From positions 1 to 64,000 of the forward strand of contig NZ_JAPZSP010000020.1 in assembly GCF_027531705.1 (NCBI RefSeq): 64,000 bases of DNA, in the 5' to 3' direction. The notes beneath the pieces were generated by a model. It was not told the origin of the DNA, made no database searches, and saw nothing but the letters and a program-made list of their open reading frames with translations. Source of the stretch: Flavobacterium sp. (GTDB lineage Bacteria > Bacteroidota > Bacteroidia > Flavobacteriales > Flavobacteriaceae). The position numbers were made by a program, and so were the translations under genes. Every line of letters starts with the position of its first letter. The stretch's first letter is position 1. This document shows, in pieces, positions 59,912-64,000 of the stretch.

Positions 59912-61807
59912 TTATCTAAAAGAACCAATTTTAGCTTTTTCAAAATCCTCTCTTACTTCATCTATAATAGCTTCATCGTCAATAGTTGATGGAATTTGGA
60001 AATTTTCTCCGTCGGCAATACTTCTTAATAATTTTCTTAAAATTTTACCCGAACGTGTTTTTGGTAGTCTTTGAACAATTACAACATCGCGTAATGAAGC
60101 AACCGCTCCAATTTGATCTCTAACCAAATGAACAACTTCATGTTGCAATTGAAAATGCTCAATATCTTCACCAGATTTATTTACTACTAAAGCCAATGGA
60201 ACTTGACCTTTCAAATCGTCGTTAATACCAATAACAGCACATTCTGCTACTGAATGATGAGACGAAACGATTTCTTCCATTTCTGCAGTAGAAAGTCTAT
60301 GACCTGCCACATTTATTACATCATCTACTCTACCTGTAATATATATGTAATTTTCATCATCTTTATAACCACCGTCACCAGAGAAATAATAACCCGGAAA
60401 TTTGTTTAAATAACCCGCTTTGAAACGTTCATTATCTCCCCATAAATCAAGCATTGTTCCTGGTGGCAATGGCAATTTGATAACTACATAGCCTTCTTCG
60501 TTTGGTCCTAATTCTTGTCCGTTTTCGCCAAAAATTCTGATATCATAACCAGTAACTGCTTTTCCAGCAGAACCTGGTTTAATTGGTAAATACTCCACGC
60601 CCATCATGTTGGCAATCATAGGCCAACCCGATTCTGTTTGCCACCAATGGTCAATTGCAGGAACTGGAATGTGTTCGCGGTACCAATCTAAAGTAGCTAC
60701 ATCGCAACGTTCACCAGCTAAGAATTGCGTTCTTAAACATGACAAATCATATTGTTTAATAAATTCACCATTAGGATCTTCTTTTTTGATAGCGCGAATA
60801 GCCGTTGGAGCTGTAAACATGATACTTACTCTATGCTCTGCAATCACTCGCCAAAACGTACTTGCGTCTGGAGTTCTGATTGGTTTTCCTTCAAAAATTA
60901 CTGTTGTATTTCGATTAATAAGTGGTCCGTAAACAATATAACTGTGTCCAACTACCCAACCCACATCGGATGCAGCCCAAAAAATTTCGTCTTGTTTCGC
61001 TCCATAAATGTATTGCATTGAAAATTTAAGTGCAGTAGCATAACCACCTGTATCTCTTACGATTCCTTTTGGCTTTCCAGTTGTTCCAGAAGTGTATAAA
61101 ACGTATAATGGATGTGTTGCATTTACAGGAACACAAGGCACTTCTTCTGAACCATAAACTAAGGCATCGTAATCTACATCATATTTTTTGAAAGGAATTC
61201 TTGCACCTAATTTTCTATTGAAAACGATTACTTTTTTAGGTTTGTGTTCGGCCAATTCTATCGCTTCATCAACTAAAGGTTTGTAGGCGATTAATCTATC
61301 GATTTCTATTCCAGAAGAAGCAGTTATGATGGCTCTTGGTTTGCAGTCATCAATTCTTATAGCTAATTCATGTGGTGCAAATCCACCAAAAACTACTGAA
61401 TGCGTTACTCCTATTCGAGCGCAAGCTAACATGGCAAATGCTGCTTGTGGAATCATTGGCATATAAATTACAGCCGTATCTCCTTTTTTCAATCCTAAAG
61501 AAATCATTCCGCCTGCTAGTTTGGCTACTTCTGATTTGACTTCGTTATAAGTATACTTCTTTACATTTTGAGTTACTGGCGAATCGTAGATGATAGCTGT
61601 TTGATCTCCATAGCCGTCTTGAATGTGCTTATCTAAAGCTAAATAACACATATTTAATTCTCCATCTTTAAACCATAATGGATAATCATTATCATCTTTT
61701 GATAAAATAGTAGTTGGTTTGTTATACCATTCTAATTGGTCTGCTTGTTGTTTCCAAAAGGCTTCAGGAGATTGAATACTTTGGTTGTAAAATTCTTGGT
61801 AATTCAT
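59912..61807 (-). CDS. prpE: Propionyl-CoA synthetase-like acyl-CoA synthetase
   Basis: A 631-residue AMP-forming acyl-CoA synthetase of the PrpE branch. YTSGTTGKPKGIVRD is the P-loop (PrpE enzymes typically have GIVRDTGG, versus GMVHT in Acs). DVGWVVGHSYIVYGPL and DHWWQTESGWPM follow; the W-to-S context differs from the Acs TETGG. YITGRVDDVINVAGHRLSTAEMEE precedes RLPKTRSGKILRK with catalytic K588. Propionate or a similar short acid is the likely substrate. It lies upstream of acs in the same orientation. No methylcitrate cycle genes are in the window. Confidence 0.87.
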   Translation of the reverse strand: MNYQEFYNQSIQSPEAFWKQQADQLEWYNKPTTILSKDDNDYPLWFKDGELNMCYLALDKHIQDGYGDQTAIIYDSPVTQNVKKYTYNEVKSEVAKLAGGMISLGLKKGDTAVIYMPMIPQAAFAMLACARIGVTHSVVFGGFAPHELAIRIDDCKPRAIITASSGIEIDRLIAYKPLVDEAIELAEHKPKKVIVFNRKLGARIPFKKYDVDYDALVYGSEEVPCVPVNATHPLYVLYTSGTTGKPKGIVRDTGGYATALKFSMQYIYGAKQDEIFWAASDVGWVVGHSYIVYGPLINRNTTVIFEGKPIRTPDASTFWRVIAEHRVSIMFTAPTAIRAIKKEDPNGEFIKQYDLSCLRTQFLAGERCDVATLDWYREHIPVPAIDHWWQTESGWPMIANMMGVEYLPIKPGSAGKAVTGYDIRIFGENGQELGPNEEGYVVIKLPLPPGTMLDLWGDNERFKAGYLNKFPGYYFSGDGGYKDDENYIYITGRVDDVINVAGHRLSTAEMEEIVSSHHSVAECAVIGINDDLKGQVPLALVVNKSGEDIEHFQLQHEVVHLVRDQIGAVASLRDVVIVQRLPKTRSGKILRKLLRSIADGENFQIPSTIDDEAIIDEVREDFEKAKIGSFR

Positions 61808-61939
61808 TCGTATTGATTGGTTTGTAGTTGATTTAATTACATAAGTAAATGTAAATAAATTATCAATACGACATAAAATATTCTTGCTAAATAGGTATAT
61901 ACGAAATCGATTTCGTAATCTACTATCTAATTTAAAAAA

Positions 61940-62809
61940 TTAACTTTTTATTTCTAATTTATAACCAACACCATGAATGTTTACAATAGTAATTGTGGAA
62001 TCTTTATCTAATTTTTTTCTTAGTTTTGAAATAAACATATCTAAACTTCTAGTAACTATTACGCCTTCATTTTCCCAAATTTCCTTTTGTAAAGTATTTC
62101 TATCGATGATTTCATTTGGAGATGATGAAAGAATATACAATAATTTAGATTCTTTGGGAGTTAATGAAATTTGTTCCATTTCAAATTGAAGCTGATTTTT
62201 TTGGAAGTAGAATATATATTTTCCAATTGTTATGTTGGTTTCATCGTCAGCAATAATTACTTCTTTTTCTATTTTTTCATTTCTAAATCGCATCAAAAAG
62301 AAAATTGAAATTGCTAAAAATAAAATTGCAAAAAAAGAATATTTAGTAAATAAAATATTGGTTTTTGAAGCAAATTTTAAAGTTATAACATAACAATCTA
62401 GAGGCATTTTTCTTCCAATACAAGTAATAACATTTTTACTTGAATCAGCATCAATATGAAAACCATAAACAATGACTTCACTTAAACATTTCTTAACTGA
62501 GACAGAGTATTCTTTTGGAAAAGAACTTTTTGAAATGTTATTTTGAAGAATATTGATAAGTGAATCAGGAGAAAAAGCAAATTGATTTTCAAATCTAATT
62601 TGAAATTCATTTTTTGAAATTGTTTTTATTGGTAGCACTCTAGAAGTTCTATCATTAGAGCTAATCAAAACCTCATGCCCTATTTTTCTCAAAATAATTT
62701 CATTTTTTGAATTATCTATTATTGATTCTGCAAGATAGTTAGAGCAAAAAGGAATTGCAAAAACACCTAAGACGATTAAGAATAAGATAAAAACATACTT
62801 TTGTTTCAT
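61940..62809 (-). CDS. Membrane-anchored winged-helix transcriptional regulator
   Basis: A 289-residue one-component regulator. An N-terminal helix (residues 4-24) leads to a periplasmic domain (25-155) with Cys at 108, 130 and 139. A second helix (156-174) precedes a cytoplasmic OmpR/PhoB-type winged helix (about 193-289: ISLTPKESKLLYILSS, IIDRNTLQKEIWENEGVIVTRSLDMFISKLRKKLD by position 216-268, INIHGVGYKL). The order is opposite to ToxR, whose DNA-binding domain is N-terminal. It should sense an envelope signal directly. A promoter box (62814-62821) sits four bases before the ATG. It is divergent from the secreted WD40 gene. Confidence 0.82.
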   Translation of the reverse strand: MKQKYVFILFLIVLGVFAIPFCSNYLAESIIDNSKNEIILRKIGHEVLISSNDRTSRVLPIKTISKNEFQIRFENQFAFSPDSLINILQNNISKSSFPKEYSVSVKKCLSEVIVYGFHIDADSSKNVITCIGRKMPLDCYVITLKFASKTNILFTKYSFFAILFLAISIFFLMRFRNEKIEKEVIIADDETNITIGKYIFYFQKNQLQFEMEQISLTPKESKLLYILSSSPNEIIDRNTLQKEIWENEGVIVTRSLDMFISKLRKKLDKDSTITIVNIHGVGYKLEIKS

Positions 62810-62813
62810 GTTT

Positions 62814-62821
62814 CAAAAGTA
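62814..62821 (-). promoter_or_regulatory. TACTTTTG promoter box next to the regulator start
   Basis: Minus strand TACTTTTG (complement of CAAAAGTA) ends four bases before the ATG at 62809. If active, the transcript would be leaderless. No TTG at the expected upstream spacing. Confidence 0.4.
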
Positions 62822-62935
62822 TTTACTTTTTAGTTTATTAAAAATGTATTTAATAAAGATTTACACTTTTTTTACAAAAAAAAATCTTCAAATACTCAAA
62901 ATGATGTTAAGTTTGATGCATAATCAAAAGTAATT

Positions 62936-63901
62936 ATGATAATAAAAAACGCACTGATTAAACTTACTATATTGTTAATTACTTTCAATACTCATCTTTT
63001 TGCTCAAAATGCAAAAGAAAAACAAATACTATGGACAACTGATTGGAGTCCAAATGGGAAATTCATTGCAATTGGTGGTAATATTGATTCTTTGAAAATT
63101 TATGATGCAAAAAGTTTAAAATTATATAAATCATTTGCAATAAAAGGAACAATAACTCGAGTAAAATGGCATCCTAACAAAAATGTTATTGCAGTTGCAA
63201 CACAAATTTCTGATGATAAAGCAATGTTACTTAATTTAGATACCAATTCTAAAATTGAACTAAATGGAATTTCACCTGATGGCGCAAGAGGAATTGATTG
63301 GAATTATAACGGTGAGTTTCTAACAGTTGCTGATAATGACGGACAAATTACACTATTTGATGATAAAGGAGAATTGATTAGAAAGTTTGCCAATGAAAAT
63401 AATTCAACGAAAGGAATCACTGCAATTGATTGGCATCCGAGCAAAAATATTTTTGTAACAGTTTCTGATAAAATCAGAATTTTATCAATGGATGGAAATT
63501 TGCTCCAAACTATAAAACACAGAGAAGAAGATGTTTTACTATTAAGTGTTGCTTGGCACAAGTCGGGCTTCTTTTTTGTAACAGGAGATTATGGCTATGA
63601 TACTTATAAATCATTGCTTCAATATTGGGATGAGCAAGGTAATTTGATAAAATTAACTGATATAAGCAAAGGTGAATATCGAAATCTGACATGGAATCCA
63701 GAAGGCAACCGATTAGCTTCAGCAAGTGACGCATTAAGAATTTGGGATGAAAAAGGAAATCTAATTTCAGAAGGAAAATCTAAAGAATATTTATGGGGAA
63801 TTTCATGGAATAAAAACGGAAAAAAAATTATTACATCAAGCATAGCACAAACTATCTCTATTTGGAATAAAAACGCAGAATTACTTATGAATTTTGAATG
63901 A
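62936..63901 (+). CDS. Secreted WD40-repeat protein
   Basis: A 321-residue protein with a signal peptide (residues 1-23, ending LFAQ) and a beta-propeller of about six or seven WD40-like repeats. The repeats show TTDWSPNGKFIAIGGN, RVKWHPNKNVIAVAT, GIDWNYNGEFLTVADNDGQITLFDD, AIDWHPSKNIFVTVSD, NLTWNPEGNRLASASDALRIWDE and GISWNKNGKKIITSS. Each ends in an (I/L)(W/Y/F)D-type strand. The fold is usual for protein-protein scaffolds; secreted forms are less common. It is divergent from the membrane winged-helix regulator with 126 bp between, so it is a possible target or partner. Confidence 0.85.
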   Translation: MIIKNALIKLTILLITFNTHLFAQNAKEKQILWTTDWSPNGKFIAIGGNIDSLKIYDAKSLKLYKSFAIKGTITRVKWHPNKNVIAVATQISDDKAMLLNLDTNSKIELNGISPDGARGIDWNYNGEFLTVADNDGQITLFDDKGELIRKFANENNSTKGITAIDWHPSKNIFVTVSDKIRILSMDGNLLQTIKHREEDVLLLSVAWHKSGFFFVTGDYGYDTYKSLLQYWDEQGNLIKLTDISKGEYRNLTWNPEGNRLASASDALRIWDEKGNLISEGKSKEYLWGISWNKNGKKIITSSIAQTISIWNKNAELLMNFE

Positions 63902-63922
63902 ATAAAAATGAATCTTCATAAA

Positions 63923-64000
63923 TTATGAAAGCAACTCCAACACTTTATCCACCACTTTCTTAATAGAAAATGGTTTTGTCATATAGGCATCAGCACCAAG
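63923..64000 (-). CDS. Response-regulator receiver domain, C-terminal end (partial)
   Basis: The minus-strand frame running off the window end reads LGADAYMTKPFSIKKVVDKVLELLS and stops at 63923-63925. The ADAYMTKPF string is the conserved alpha4-beta5 region of CheY-like receivers, with the invariant Lys. The C-terminus comes only a helix later, so this is either a single-domain regulator or the final receiver of a hybrid kinase. It is convergent with the WD40 gene, 21 bases away. Confidence 0.85.
   Translation of the reverse strand, partial: LGADAYMTKPFSIKKVVDKVLELLS

Noticed and set aside
57813..61807. acs and prpE as a recent tandem duplication
   Set aside because: The two proteins differ at signature motifs (GMVHT versus GIVRD, TETGG versus TESGW) and represent distinct subfamilies.

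Overview
The window is about 64 kb of a low-GC Bacteroidota chromosome, most likely a Flavobacterium or close relative. Evidence: AT-rich coding throughout, promoters of the Bacteroidota type (TTG-N17-20-TAnnTTTG), few Shine-Dalgarno sites, an LpxC-FabZ fusion gene, bacillithiol synthase BshA, the type IX secretion regulator PorX, and secreted proteins with type IX (T9SS) C-terminal sorting domains. The content is mostly chromosomal housekeeping. I see no phage, insertion sequence, CRISPR array, rRNA or complete defence island.

Layout. 1-4.1 kb: tail of a TamB-like protein, then pfkA, gap, a BadF/NagK-type sugar kinase and mgsA (upper glycolysis and the methylglyoxal bypass). 4.1-5.4 kb: a DUF6624 gene in a cassette-like setting, and ridA. 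5.4-18.9 kb: an envelope block. lptD (minus) diverges from an amidase, an MCE/MlaD protein, a membrane Fe-S protein and its CCG-domain partner, which are split by a HAD-like gene. Two small proteins, a GH3 plus beta-lactamase fusion, bshA and a lipoprotein follow. 19.0-22.9 kb (minus): porX, tsaE, ald, a small DUF4258-like gene and tRNA-Val(UAC). 23.1-28.4 kb: a 1,741-residue modular T9SS-secreted protein, head-to-head with porX.

28.5-36.6 kb: HD phosphohydrolase, then the lipid A cluster lpxD, lpxC-fabZ, lpxA, an interposed methyltransferase, efp, a second lpxD-like gene, an NTF2-fold protein and sucD. 36.7-45.7 kb: a secreted unknown, fabG, a small GldL-like membrane protein, a VWA membrane protein, an OmpA/TSP3 porin, a hotdog thioesterase, a YbdG-like MscS channel and small DUF proteins. 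45.7-50 kb: a superfamily 2 helicase, then a cNMP/CBS/DUF294 protein with an exonuclease-fold partner whose active site looks degenerate. 50-54.8 kb: a fructan/sucrose cluster (SGNH hydrolase, secreted GH32, MFS sugar porter, PfkB fructokinase) with a perfect LacI-like palindrome in front of GH32. 55-57.8 kb: small secreted proteins and a T9SS-secreted M43 metalloprotease. 57.8-64 kb: acs and prpE (acetate and propionate activation), a membrane-anchored winged-helix regulator divergent from a secreted WD40 protein, and the end of a response-regulator receiver domain.

The strongest non-genic signals are: (i) the palindrome shared by the GH32 cluster and the pfkA leader; (ii) many intergenic gaps filled with short iterated words or arms of inverted repeats; (iii) REP-like dispersed elements before mgsA and before the GldL-like gene; (iv) a 98-bp tandem duplication before the fructokinase gene. 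I did not find one clearly new multi-gene system. The best candidates for new biology are the inverted-topology membrane regulator, the pseudo-exonuclease pair and the intergenic repeat class.
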